Positions 25,724 through 33,270 of a stretch of 64,000 nucleotides of DNA are shown here, piece after piece (position 1 is the stretch's first letter; every line of letters begins with the position of its first letter). The notes beneath the pieces are model-generated. The model was not told where the DNA came from. It saw nothing but the letters and a program-made list of their open reading frames with translations, and made no database searches. Source of the stretch: JAPWJZ01 sp964575605 (GTDB taxonomy: Bacteria > Pseudomonadota > Alphaproteobacteria > Micavibrionales > UBA2020); contig CAZNRN010000001.1 of assembly GCA_964575605.1 (NCBI GenBank), positions 152,753 through 216,752 on the forward strand. Reading direction: 5' to 3'. The translations under genes and the position numbers were made by a program.

Positions 25724-25957
25724 ATGACGGTGTTTTCGGAGGCGCCTGCGTTCTGGAGCTTATTGCTGATGATTGCCGTGCATGCAGGCGGCACGGTGTG
25801 GTGGGCGTCGAGCGTGACGGAGCGCGTGCGGCAGCTGGAGCGGTGGATATCCGCCAACCAGCACACCGCCGAGCGCATCGCCGCCATGGAGCAGCGCATC
25901 GAGAATATTTCACAGGGCGTTGCGAGGATTGAAGATGCCCTGCGCCGCAGGCGCTAA
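25724..25957 (+). CDS. Small membrane-anchored coiled-coil protein (77 aa)
   Basis: One hydrophobic helix (FWSLLLMIAVHAGGTVWWAS, ~10-29) precedes a coiled coil (VRQLERWISANQHTAERIAA, MEQRIENISQGVARIEDALR). Proteins of this plan (DUF2730-like) often accompany phage lysis or tail genes. It lies between fibre and muralytic genes, overlapping neither. Role in lysis is inferred from position. Confidence 0.65.
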   Translation: MTVFSEAPAFWSLLLMIAVHAGGTVWWASSVTERVRQLERWISANQHTAERIAAMEQRIENISQGVARIEDALRRRR

Positions 25958-25980
25958 AAATCAAATTTCAGGAGGAGGAG

Positions 25981-26415
25981 ATGATGGTTGATTTCGAACT
26001 GCCGCGGGGTATCCGCAACAACAATCCCGGCAATATCAGGCTGTCGGGCGTGAAATGGAAGGGGCAAAAGCTGCGGCAGGTCGATACCGCGTTTATCGAA
26101 TTCGACGCGCCGGTGATGGGCCTGCGCGCGCTGATGCGCCTCTTGCTGAACTATCACCTGCGCTACGGGCTGGATTCCGTCGAGAGCATCCTGAACCGCT
26201 ATGCGCCGCCCGAGGAAAACGCGACCGACCATTACATCCACAGCGTCTGCCGCGAGATAGGCGTGAAGCGGCGCGAGGCGCTTAACCTGAAAGACCCGGG
26301 CACCTTGATAAAACTCGCCAAGGCCATCGTGCGCCATGAAAACGGGCCGAAGGACTGGTACGGCGACGAGCTGTATACCGCCGCCGCCTATGCAACCGGA
26401 AAAGAAATCCAATAA
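25981..26415 (+). CDS. Phage muralytic/structural protein (144 aa)
   Basis: The start LPRGIRNNNPGNIRLSGVKW belongs to a family of phage proteins often labelled 'structural protein P5-like' or lysozyme-like, and the tail DWYGDELYTAAAY fits the same family. GGAGGAG is 4-9 bases before the ATG. A lysozyme/transglycosylase-like role is likely from the family and the adjacent holin and spanin genes, but I cannot assign catalytic residues with certainty. Confidence 0.75.
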   Translation: MMVDFELPRGIRNNNPGNIRLSGVKWKGQKLRQVDTAFIEFDAPVMGLRALMRLLLNYHLRYGLDSVESILNRYAPPEENATDHYIHSVCREIGVKRREALNLKDPGTLIKLAKAIVRHENGPKDWYGDELYTAAAYATGKEIQ

Positions 26416-26426
26416 GGGGGAACACC

Positions 26427-26609
26427 ATGAAGAAGATTGCCGATTACATCATCGAACGCACCAAGGAACGCTCGACCTGGCTGGGGCTCATTTCAATGGC
26501 GACCGCGCTGGGTCTGGTGCTGGAGCCTGTGCAGCAGGAGGCCGTTATCGCGGCCGGCATGGCGGCGGCGGGCCTGATTGCGGCCTTTACTAAAGATAAA
26601 ACGCCATGA
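26427..26609 (+). CDS. Holin-like membrane protein (60 aa)
   Basis: A short basic N-terminus (KKIADYIIERTKERSTW) is followed by two hydrophobic stretches, LGLISMATALGLVL and AVIAAGMAAAGLIAAF, then the charged end TKDKTP. This matches small two-span phage holins that release the muralytic enzyme. Its stop overlaps the next ATG (ATGA). Confidence 0.78.
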   Translation: MKKIADYIIERTKERSTWLGLISMATALGLVLEPVQQEAVIAAGMAAAGLIAAFTKDKTP

Positions 26610-26809
26610 GCAGCCTGATATTCACGCTGCTGGGGTTCGGCCTGTTCGGGCTGTTGTGCTTTATCGCCTATCACGCGGGGGCGTCTGATGAAAAAGCGAA
26701 GGGATACAGGGATGACAATGAAGCCGTGCAAAAGGCGCTGGCTGCGCGCGAGCGTTTGCGCCGCGATGCTGCTTATGCTGCAAGGCTGCGCCGCCGGTTC
26801 TCGCGGTGA
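26606..26809 (+). CDS. Inner-membrane spanin-like protein (Rz-like, 67 aa)
   Basis: An N-terminal membrane helix (LIFTLLGFGLFGLLCFIAYH) is followed by a charged periplasmic helix (DEKAKGYRDDNEAVQKALAA, RERLRRDAAYAARLRRRF). The second half overlaps, in another frame, a lipoprotein gene. This nested arrangement and the position after the holin are the classic Rz/Rz1 layout. It is shorter than typical Rz. Confidence 0.65.
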   Translation: MSSLIFTLLGFGLFGLLCFIAYHAGASDEKAKGYRDDNEAVQKALAARERLRRDAAYAARLRRRFSR

Positions 26810-26927
26810 TTTTTGCAGTATCTACAGGCCCGTCTATACGGGCACGGACGACAGCGAGCAGACGCGCGCCGAAATCGACGGCAACAATGCCGCTTGGCTA
26901 GAACTTTGCGGTTCTAGCGGGCCCTAG
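26718..26927 (+). CDS. Outer-membrane spanin-like lipoprotein (Rz1-like, 69 aa)
   Basis: A signal peptide with lipobox (SVCAAMLLMLQGC) predicts a mature lipoprotein. The mature part, SIYRPVYTGTDDSEQTRAEI then NNAAWLELCG, shows the C-x-x-Y-x-P...N-x-x-W-x-x-x-C pattern seen in small phage Rz1-like lipoproteins. It starts within the upstream spanin gene in a different frame. The ATG at 26718 has AGGG six bases upstream; in-frame ATGs at 26688 and 26712 are alternatives. Confidence 0.72.
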   Translation: MKPCKRRWLRASVCAAMLLMLQGCAAGSRGDFCSIYRPVYTGTDDSEQTRAEIDGNNAAWLELCGSSGP

Positions 26928-27548
26928 TTACGCACAGCGTGCGTGATGCTCCATCACCTTCAGCAGCGTTTTCTCGAGCTGCCTGTGGCCTGCGCGCGCC
27001 GCATAGTCGCGGGCGGTCATGCCGCGGCGGTCTTCGGCCAGCGTGTTGATGCCGGCTGCGATCAGCAGTCCCGCCATCAGCGTGTCGCCTTTCTGCGCCG
27101 CGAGGTGAAGGAGCCCCTGGCCCGAGAGCAGGTCGGTCACATGGATATGCGCGCCGCGTTCCAGAAGGTAGCGGACGACTTCCATATGGCCCTGGCCTAC
27201 CGCGAACCACAGGGCTGTGTAGCCGAAGGGGTTCACGGCTGCATCCATCAGCGCGCCGTTCATGGTGAGGAACTTCACCATGTCAAGACGGCCGAAGAAG
27301 GCGGCTTCGTGCAGGGGGCGTCGGCCTTCGTCGTCGGCGGTGTCGATCGAGCCGCCTTTGTCGAAGATCACTTCAGCCGAGAGCACATCGCCTTCGCGGG
27401 CGAGCTCGTGCATGAAGCTTTTGCCGATTTCGGAGAAACCATCGCGCGATTGAGGCCCGTCGGCCTTGCGCATGGTGGCAGTGTACGAGGTGGTACCGAG
27501 GTTGAAGTTATAGGCGAGTAGATCAGTGTTGGTAGCAGGGGCTGTCAT
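26928..27548 (-). CDS. Ankyrin-repeat protein (206 aa)
   Basis: At least four ankyrin units are clear: GRRPLHEAAFFGRLDMVKFL, GYTALWFAVGQGHMEVVRYL, GQGLLHLAAQKGDTLMAGLL and GMTARDYAARAGHRQLEKTL. The start at 27548 (TAPATNTDLLAYNFNLGTTS) is chosen over an in-frame ATG 46 codons upstream, which lies in AT-rich control DNA with DnaA-like boxes. It converges with the spanin genes, stop to stop with no gap. It forms the right flank of the phage cluster. Confidence 0.83.
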   Translation of the reverse strand: MTAPATNTDLLAYNFNLGTTSYTATMRKADGPQSRDGFSEIGKSFMHELAREGDVLSAEVIFDKGGSIDTADDEGRRPLHEAAFFGRLDMVKFLTMNGALMDAAVNPFGYTALWFAVGQGHMEVVRYLLERGAHIHVTDLLSGQGLLHLAAQKGDTLMAGLLIAAGINTLAEDRRGMTARDYAARAGHRQLEKTLLKVMEHHARCA

Positions 27549-27943
27549 AGCGGACTCACTTTCGTTAAACGGGGTAAACTTAAGTGGTGGCACTATATAT
27601 GGTGGATGATTTAACTCTACACTACTAGGGAATGAATTGTACAAGAAAATCATACTGTTCACATATTCTGTCCACATGTTATCCACATCCTCACCGAACC
27701 CGCGACCAAAAAACTGAATCAGAACACACGCTTCGCGGACGAACTTCGCGTAAGTGGCGGTTTTGAAAAAACTTTCCGTCTCGTTTCCAGATGACGTGAA
27801 AATGATCGTGAGTCAGACATGGTTCCGCGAAATCCGGTTTTTCGCATTTGAATCCATAGCGTTAGACGCTTGTTTTTGACATTAGGAAAATACTCTCTAT
27901 CATCCTCGGCTGTCGCCACACACAACAGCCAGGGATTTTTTTG
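27549..27943. promoter_or_regulatory. Divergent intergenic region with three DnaA-like boxes
   Basis: No gene is seen. A cluster of 9-mers lies at 27655-27687: CTGTTCACA, CTGTCCACA and the perfect consensus TTATCCACA (27679-27687), spaced 13 and 11 bp. An unusually AT-rich stretch adjoins it (27590-27660, with ACTATATATGG). The region separates divergent ankyrin and M48 genes. It may be an origin-like or DnaA-regulated element (inference). Confidence 0.55.
27876..27903 (+). promoter_or_regulatory. Sigma70-type promoter for the first M48 gene
   Basis: TTGACA (27876-27881), 16-bp spacer, TATCAT (27898-27903), 41 bp before the ATG. Confidence 0.65.
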
Positions 27944-29347
27944 ATGTCTCAAGAAGCCGCCGTTGCAACACGCTTCCCGAAAACTTTCGTCGACGAAAAA
28001 TCCGGCGAGGTGAAAAAACTGGAAACGCTCTGGGACAAGGTGACGGGGGACTGGATACCCGAGGCCGGCCACTACACGATGATCGCGGCGAAGGTCGCGG
28101 TGCTTGCGCCCGTTGCGGGCGGCCTTGCGGTCACGGCGGGCGCTGCTGCCGCCGTCTACCTCGGCACGCGCTGGGGCATGAACAAGGTTTTCAACCTCAT
28201 CCACGACAAGGTGCTGCTGGAAAACAAGAAGGGCGATTTCAGCGAATATGATCTCACCAAGCCCGCCGACAAGATGGCTTTCGAGCAGCGTTTTGGCGAA
28301 AAACATCCGCAGTTTGCGGACGATTACCTGAAGATGGCACAGGATGCGAAACTGAAACAGGTGCCGCGCCTGCTGGTGATCGAGGAGTTTTTCAAGAAAC
28401 AGGGCAAGTCGCGTTTCGGCACCATGGTGTCGGATTTCATGGCGGGTGTCACCACGCGTCCCTCGGGCAAGGACCCCGTCGTGCTGCTGGGCAAGGGCGC
28501 GCTGCAGGAGCTCGACGGCAAGGAAATGCGCGCCGTGATGGCGCATGAATTCACCCACGCGAAGCTGGGCCACCCGAAGGACAGCGCGCAGTGGCTGATG
28601 CGCCTGCCGGTCAACTCGGTACTCAACATGGCGCTGGTCGGCTTCGCCGTGCTGGGCCCCCTGCCCGTTTTGCCGGTGCTGGGTTTTGTCCTGGCGACGA
28701 ATTTCGTCGGCAAGGTCTTGAAATCGGTCAAGTCGCGCCACCATGAAGAGCTCTGCGACCGCGGCGCTGCAATTCTGACGGGCGGCACGGGTGACCTCTC
28801 CAACGCGCTCGATAAAATCAAGGCGCAGATGGTGAAGTACAAGGTGCTCGAGCGCAAGGACGCGGCCCGCAAAGCCTTCCTGCGCGGCGACGCCAAGACG
28901 CCCGACATGAAGGAAGAAAAACTGCCCGAGCCGTCGAAGTTCAACCGCTTCGTCAACGCGACGCACCCCAGCAACGAACGCCGCCGCGAACTGCTCGACG
29001 CCTTCGAGAAAAAACACGGCGAATATTGCGAGAAAAAGCGCAGCGACTTCGCCGCCGGCTTCAACGCCGCCGCCGCGCGCGTCAAGGCGCATCCGCCGCT
29101 GGTCAAACCTGATCTTAAAAACATCGACGCCGACCTGAAGGCCGTGATCGAGGAAGACCACACCCTGTCGCAAATCTTCCGCGAGAACGACCTGGTGCAG
29201 ACCAAGCGCTTCCCCCAGCCGGGCGGCGATGAAAAGGTCATCATCGTCGTCACCCCCAAGCCCCCGAAGCCGGAGGCCAAGGCAGAAGACAAACCCGCAG
29301 TACCGGTGATTCCCGCGAAACCTGCCACACCGCCGCCTGCGCCCTGA
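27944..29347 (+). CDS. Membrane-bound M48-type zinc metalloprotease 1 (467 aa)
   Basis: The zinc site VMAHEFTHAKLGHPKDS (HExxH near residue 200) and the downstream third-ligand segment HHEELCDRGAAILTGG (near 267) mark M48 (HtpX/Ste24-like) peptidases. Hydrophobic stretches at ~45-75 (KVAVLAPVAGGLAVTAGAAA) and ~225-255 (GPLPVLPVLGFVLATNFVG) predict membrane anchorage. The N-terminal RFPKTFVDEKSGEVKKLETL recurs in the two following paralogues. The tail is Lys/Pro-rich. The ATG at 27944 follows AGGGA. It probably degrades membrane or misfolded proteins (family knowledge); the substrate is unknown. Confidence 0.85.
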   Translation: MSQEAAVATRFPKTFVDEKSGEVKKLETLWDKVTGDWIPEAGHYTMIAAKVAVLAPVAGGLAVTAGAAAAVYLGTRWGMNKVFNLIHDKVLLENKKGDFSEYDLTKPADKMAFEQRFGEKHPQFADDYLKMAQDAKLKQVPRLLVIEEFFKKQGKSRFGTMVSDFMAGVTTRPSGKDPVVLLGKGALQELDGKEMRAVMAHEFTHAKLGHPKDSAQWLMRLPVNSVLNMALVGFAVLGPLPVLPVLGFVLATNFVGKVLKSVKSRHHEELCDRGAAILTGGTGDLSNALDKIKAQMVKYKVLERKDAARKAFLRGDAKTPDMKEEKLPEPSKFNRFVNATHPSNERRRELLDAFEKKHGEYCEKKRSDFAAGFNAAAARVKAHPPLVKPDLKNIDADLKAVIEEDHTLSQIFRENDLVQTKRFPQPGGDEKVIIVVTPKPPKPEAKAEDKPAVPVIPAKPATPPPAP

Positions 29348-29370
29348 AAATACGCTAAAACAATGATTTA

Positions 29371-29401
29371 GCCCTTGAATCCGGCGGTTCAGGGGCTTTT
29401 C
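29371..29401 (+). terminator. Intrinsic terminator after M48 gene 1
   Basis: Stem GCCCTTGAA/TTCAGGGGC, then TTTTC. Confidence 0.75.
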
Positions 29402-29447
29402 ATTTGTTTCAAAAAGCTACCTTTTTCAGCAATTTATCAAATTATCT

Positions 29448-29477
29448 TTGACATAAAAACTAACGAACTGATATAGT
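29448..29477 (+). promoter_or_regulatory. Sigma70-type promoter for the second M48 gene
   Basis: TTGACA (29448-29453), 18-bp spacer, TATAGT (29472-29477). Confidence 0.65.
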
Positions 29478-29535
29478 TTGGTCTGCTTATTTACCATAGT
29501 TTTTACTGCAAGATTCTGTTTTAGAAGGACAAATC

Positions 29536-31095
29536 ATGGCTGACAAGTTCCCCACCACTTTCGTCGACGAGAAGACCGGGCAGGTCAAAAGCATGGAAAG
29601 TATGTGGGATAAACTCGAAGCCGATGTCCTTCCGAAGGTCGGCAAATGGGGCGTGATCGGTGCCAAGACCGCGATGATCGGCGCGATGACCAGCGCCCTG
29701 CCGATCGTGCTGCCCATCACCGCCGCCATCTATTTATATTCCAAGTCGAAAATCAACGGCGCCATCGGCCGCATGCAGGACGAAGAAGACCTGCGCAAGA
29801 AAGAGGGCCCCTTCGGGCTGCCGGGTGGCATGGGCGGCTTGCCCGGCCGCATGGGCCGCCGCGGCGGCATGGTGATCATGGGCGGCGACGAAGAAGCCTA
29901 TGACGAATTCGACATGAACAAGCCCGCGGACCGCGCGAACTTCGTGAAGCTGTACGGCGCGCGCCACCCCAGCCTGCCCGATGATATCCTGGCCATGGCC
30001 AAGGCCGCGCAGCTGAAAGAAATTCCGGTCGTGCGCATGACACATGGCATGTTCCCCGGCCCCGACGATTATCTCTGCGCCGCCACCTCGCGCCCCGATG
30101 GCACCAAGCCCGTGGTGATGATCGGCCGCCTGGCCGAGCAGGAGCTGACGCCCGGCGAAATGCGCGCCGTGATCGGCCACGAACTGACGCACGTGAAACT
30201 GGGCCACGTGAAGGACAAATATAACGACATCTCGCGCAGCCTGCTGAGCAAGGCGCTGAACGTCGGCCTGATCGCCACCGGCGTCATCACGACGCTGGGC
30301 GCTTTCACGCTGGCGACGCCCTTCTTCGCCGGCATCGCTGCGATCGGCCTCATGTGCGCGAAAGTGGCGCTTGTCGTCGGCGGCGCAAGCCTTGTGAACA
30401 CGGCGCTGACCTCCATCCAGTCGCGCCGCAGGGAAGACCTCTGCGACCAGGGCGCGGCCATCTTGACGGGCGGCACGGCTGACCTGTCGAACGCCCTGAA
30501 AAAAATCAAGGGCGGCATGATGAAGATGCACCAGCGCGATGCCGACCTCAGCTCGATGATGAGCGGCAGGCGCCCTGGCGCTGCGAAGGTCAAGGAAGTC
30601 GGCGGCTTTATGCGCTTTCTGATCGCCACGCACCCCACAGCCGAACACCGCGAGGCAAAACTGAAATCCTTCGAGGAGAAACACAAGACATATTGCGAAA
30701 GCAAGCGCGCCGAGTTCAAGGCCGCCTTCAACGCCGCAGCCGCGAAGCCCGAGGCGAAAGAGGCCGTTGCGATTGAAATGAGGACGAAGTTCGATCTGGG
30801 CGCAGGCGGCGGCAAGGGCGGTCTTTTGGACCTGCTGGGCCGGCGCGCACCCGCAAAGGATCCGCAGCTGACCCTGCCCGGCATGGAAGGCCCTGCCGAC
30901 AAGGAAGAGGACATCGAAGACCTGCTGGGCGCGCTCTTCGGCGGCGCGGCTGCGCGCCGTCGCGCGTCGGGCATCAAGCCTGCCGGCAACGATGACATGA
31001 AAGACGATCCCTTTGGCCCACAGGATATGGGCGGCCAGGGCGGACGCGTCATCATCATGCGCGGCGGCATGCCGCGCGGCATGGGACGCCGCTAA
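29536..31095 (+). CDS. Membrane-bound M48-type zinc metalloprotease 2 (519 aa)
   Basis: HExxH lies in VIGHELTHVKLGHVKDK (near residue 215), and the third-ligand segment is REDLCDQGAAILTGGTADLS. It shares the N-terminal FPTTFVDEKTGQVKSMESMW with its neighbours. Compared with them it carries two extra Gly/Met/Arg-rich pieces, an internal GGMGGLPGRMGRRGGMVIM (~95-113) and a C-terminal GGRVIIMRGGMPRGMGRR. Two hydrophobic regions predict membrane association. It has its own promoter and a strong terminator. AGAAGGACAAATC precedes the ATG. Confidence 0.86.
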   Translation: MADKFPTTFVDEKTGQVKSMESMWDKLEADVLPKVGKWGVIGAKTAMIGAMTSALPIVLPITAAIYLYSKSKINGAIGRMQDEEDLRKKEGPFGLPGGMGGLPGRMGRRGGMVIMGGDEEAYDEFDMNKPADRANFVKLYGARHPSLPDDILAMAKAAQLKEIPVVRMTHGMFPGPDDYLCAATSRPDGTKPVVMIGRLAEQELTPGEMRAVIGHELTHVKLGHVKDKYNDISRSLLSKALNVGLIATGVITTLGAFTLATPFFAGIAAIGLMCAKVALVVGGASLVNTALTSIQSRRREDLCDQGAAILTGGTADLSNALKKIKGGMMKMHQRDADLSSMMSGRRPGAAKVKEVGGFMRFLIATHPTAEHREAKLKSFEEKHKTYCESKRAEFKAAFNAAAAKPEAKEAVAIEMRTKFDLGAGGGKGGLLDLLGRRAPAKDPQLTLPGMEGPADKEEDIEDLLGALFGGAAARRRASGIKPAGNDDMKDDPFGPQDMGGQGGRVIIMRGGMPRGMGRR

Positions 31096-31131
31096 TAGAT
31101 TCTCCGCAGAAGAGAAGACGACGAGGACATA

Positions 31132-31157
31132 GGCCGGGAAGAAATTCCCGGCCTTTT
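31132..31157 (+). terminator. Intrinsic terminator after M48 gene 2
   Basis: Perfect 9-bp stem GGCCGGGAA/TTCCCGGCC with GAAA loop, then TTTTC. Confidence 0.88.
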
Positions 31158-31204
31158 CATTTATGTCTATTTTCCTTGTTTTTCAGCTATATCGGGCGGT
31201 TTAT

Positions 31205-31232
31205 TTGACAAACCCCTGCCGCCTGCTAGGCT
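31205..31232 (+). promoter_or_regulatory. Sigma70-type promoter for the third M48 gene
   Basis: TTGACA (31205-31210), 16-bp spacer, TAGGCT (31227-31232). Confidence 0.6.
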
Positions 31233-31269
31233 TTATGCATGAAAATCACAACCCATGGTGCTGCAATAA

Positions 31270-32394
31270 ATGGCTGATACGTTCCCTCAGGGCTACGTCG
31301 ACCAGAAATCGGGCAAGATCGAATCCTTCCAGAGCGCCTGGAGCAAATTCACGGACGAAGGCATCCCGAATGCGGGCCACTGGGCATTGCAGGCAGGCAA
31401 GCTTGCGATGCTGGCGCCGTTTATCGGCGGCCTTGCGATTGCGCTGCCGGTTGCTGCGGGCGTTTATTTCGGCGGCCGCCATGTGCTGAAGAAAAGCCTG
31501 AACATGCTGCACGACCGCGAAGAACAGCAGGGCGGCGCGTACCGCGAATATGATTTCACCGACGCGACCGACCGCACGGCCTTTGCCCGCGCATTCAGGG
31601 ATTCACACCCGCAGTTCGTCGACGACCTCCAGCGCATGGTGAAGCTGGCAGAGCTGAAAGAGATGCCCAAGGTGCGCGTGATGTACGCAGGCCAGGGCGA
31701 AGAAGATTATAACTGTTCCGCGACAACGCGCCCCGACGGTACATCGCCCGTGATTACCCTTGGCCGTAACGCCATGGCGGAACTGAAGCCCGCCGAACTG
31801 CGCGCCGTGATGGCGCACGAGCTGACGCATGTGAAGCTGGGCCATATCAAGAGCGGCACGGAATGGATGTCGCGCGGCACGCTGGGCATGGTATTGAACG
31901 CGGCGCTGGTGGGCGCGGCATTGGTTGCGGGCGCGCCCGTATTGCCCGTGCTGGCCTTTATCGCCGTCACCAACATCGTCGGCAAATGCCTGCGGTCGGT
32001 GCAGTCGCGCCGCCACGAAGAAATGTGCGACAAGGGCGCGGCGCTGATCACCGGCGAAACCGCGTCGCTGGCAAGCGCGCTGAAGAAAGTACACAAAGGC
32101 CTGCTCAACCGCGCGCAGCAGAAAGTAAACCTGAAATACATGCGCCGCGGCGAAGCGCCGCCGAAGGTGGAGGAAGCGGGCGGCATCTCGCAGTTCCTTT
32201 TCGCTTCGCACCCGACCAACGACCGCCGCGAAAAACTGCTGCGTGATTTCGAGAACGCGCATAAAGGCTATTGCGACAAGCGCCGCGCCGAATTCAAGAC
32301 GGCCTTCAACAACGCGGCTGCACCGCCCGCCGCCCTTGCGGATGTGATCGTCCTGCGCCCGCGCGCGACGGTGCAGAAGTACAAGGCGGCGTAA
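31270..32394 (+). CDS. Membrane-bound M48-type zinc metalloprotease 3 (374 aa)
   Basis: It is the shortest of the three paralogues. HExxH lies in VMAHELTHVKLGHIKSG (near residue 183) and the third-ligand segment is HEEMCDKGAALITGETASLA. The shared N-terminal motif reads FPQGYVDQKSGKIESFQSAW, and the shared C-terminal region HPTNDRREKLLRDFENAHKG plus a YCDKRRAEFKTAFNNAAA helix. It lacks the Gly/Met/Arg inserts of copy 2 and the long tail of copy 1. Hydrophobic stretches at ~45-70 and ~205-240 suggest membrane location. Ribosome site is weak. Confidence 0.85.
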   Translation: MADTFPQGYVDQKSGKIESFQSAWSKFTDEGIPNAGHWALQAGKLAMLAPFIGGLAIALPVAAGVYFGGRHVLKKSLNMLHDREEQQGGAYREYDFTDATDRTAFARAFRDSHPQFVDDLQRMVKLAELKEMPKVRVMYAGQGEEDYNCSATTRPDGTSPVITLGRNAMAELKPAELRAVMAHELTHVKLGHIKSGTEWMSRGTLGMVLNAALVGAALVAGAPVLPVLAFIAVTNIVGKCLRSVQSRRHEEMCDKGAALITGETASLASALKKVHKGLLNRAQQKVNLKYMRRGEAPPKVEEAGGISQFLFASHPTNDRREKLLRDFENAHKGYCDKRRAEFKTAFNNAAAPPAALADVIVLRPRATVQKYKAA

Positions 32395-32590
32395 TCCTTC
32401 CCTGCGCGCCCGCTGATAATTCCATATTAAATTAAGCGCGCCATCTACGCGTCATTTTCCCGCCCGCGTAAAATAAAGCTGCGTAAAAACGCTGCGCTGC
32501 GTCACAAGTTTGCCTATTGACTCGGTTTCTGTATTCTGTGAATCTTTCAACCGCACAGACATCTCAACAGTTTTTCCAAGGAGCCTTCAC

Positions 32591-33100
32591 ATGGCATTCA
32601 ATCCCTTCGGCGGCGGCATGACGCCTCCCGACCCCGAGAAAGTCCTCCAGTCGCTCGAGAACCTGAAAGCGGCATTCCTGAAAGCAGCCGACGCCCCCAC
32701 GGGCGCAGCGCAGCCGCTGTTCCAGTCGCTGTCGGACAAGTTCAACAAGGTCATCGACGACGGCATGGATCTCGCCTCGTCTGACCCGAACCCGAACCCC
32801 AACAAGATCATGATGAAGCTGATGCCTGCGATGATGGACCTGCAAAAGACCGTCGCGCAGATCCAGCGCCATGCGAAAACCGACAGCGCGACCGCGGAAA
32901 CGCTGGCCGAGCTGGAAGGCTCGATCAAGGCGGAAGTGCAGAACCTGCTGGGCGGCATGCCCGGCATCGGCTTCCCCGGCGCGCCCGGCAAGAACCGCCC
33001 GACCTTCGACCAGGATGACGAGAAGCCCTCGATCCATCCGCCGAAGCCTCCGGCTCCCCCGAAGCCGAAAAAGCCGAACAACGGCGATTTCACCTTCTAA
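32591..33100 (+). CDS. Hypothetical helical protein with Pro/Lys tail (169 aa)
   Basis: It begins AFNPFGGGMTPPDPEKVLQS; helices follow (VLQSLENLKAAFLKAADAPT; MKLMPAMMDLQKTVAQIQRH) and it ends in a disordered tail (IHPPKPPAPPKPKKPNNGDF). AAGGAG lies 7 bp before the ATG at 32591; a longer in-frame start is rejected for lack of such a site. The tail resembles those of the neighbouring ankyrin and protease genes. No domain is recognised. It is followed by a good terminator, so it is a single-gene unit. Confidence 0.72.
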   Translation: MAFNPFGGGMTPPDPEKVLQSLENLKAAFLKAADAPTGAAQPLFQSLSDKFNKVIDDGMDLASSDPNPNPNKIMMKLMPAMMDLQKTVAQIQRHAKTDSATAETLAELEGSIKAEVQNLLGGMPGIGFPGAPGKNRPTFDQDDEKPSIHPPKPPAPPKPKKPNNGDFTF

Positions 33101-33114
33101 GGGCGAATGATTTG

Positions 33115-33151
33115 AAAACCCCCTCCGCGCTGATGCCGGAAGGGGTTTTTC
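33115..33151 (+). terminator. Intrinsic terminator after the 169-aa gene
   Basis: AAAACCCCCTCCG paired with CGGAAGGGGTTTTT (one bulged or mismatched position), with the T-run at the 3' side. Confidence 0.8.
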
Positions 33152-33187
33152 TTTGTTTTTTCAGTCTCTTATACGTCCCTTTTTTAT

Positions 33188-33216
33188 TTGACATAATGCT
33201 GAGTCCGGGGTTATAT
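33188..33216 (+). promoter_or_regulatory. Sigma70-type promoter for the 33271 ankyrin gene
   Basis: TTGACA (33188-33193), 17-bp spacer, TTATAT (33211-33216). Confidence 0.65.
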
Positions 33217-33270
33217 TCCTCCCCAAGGGCCGACAACAGGCCGTCTGCGTTAAAGGGTGTTTAAAAAGCG

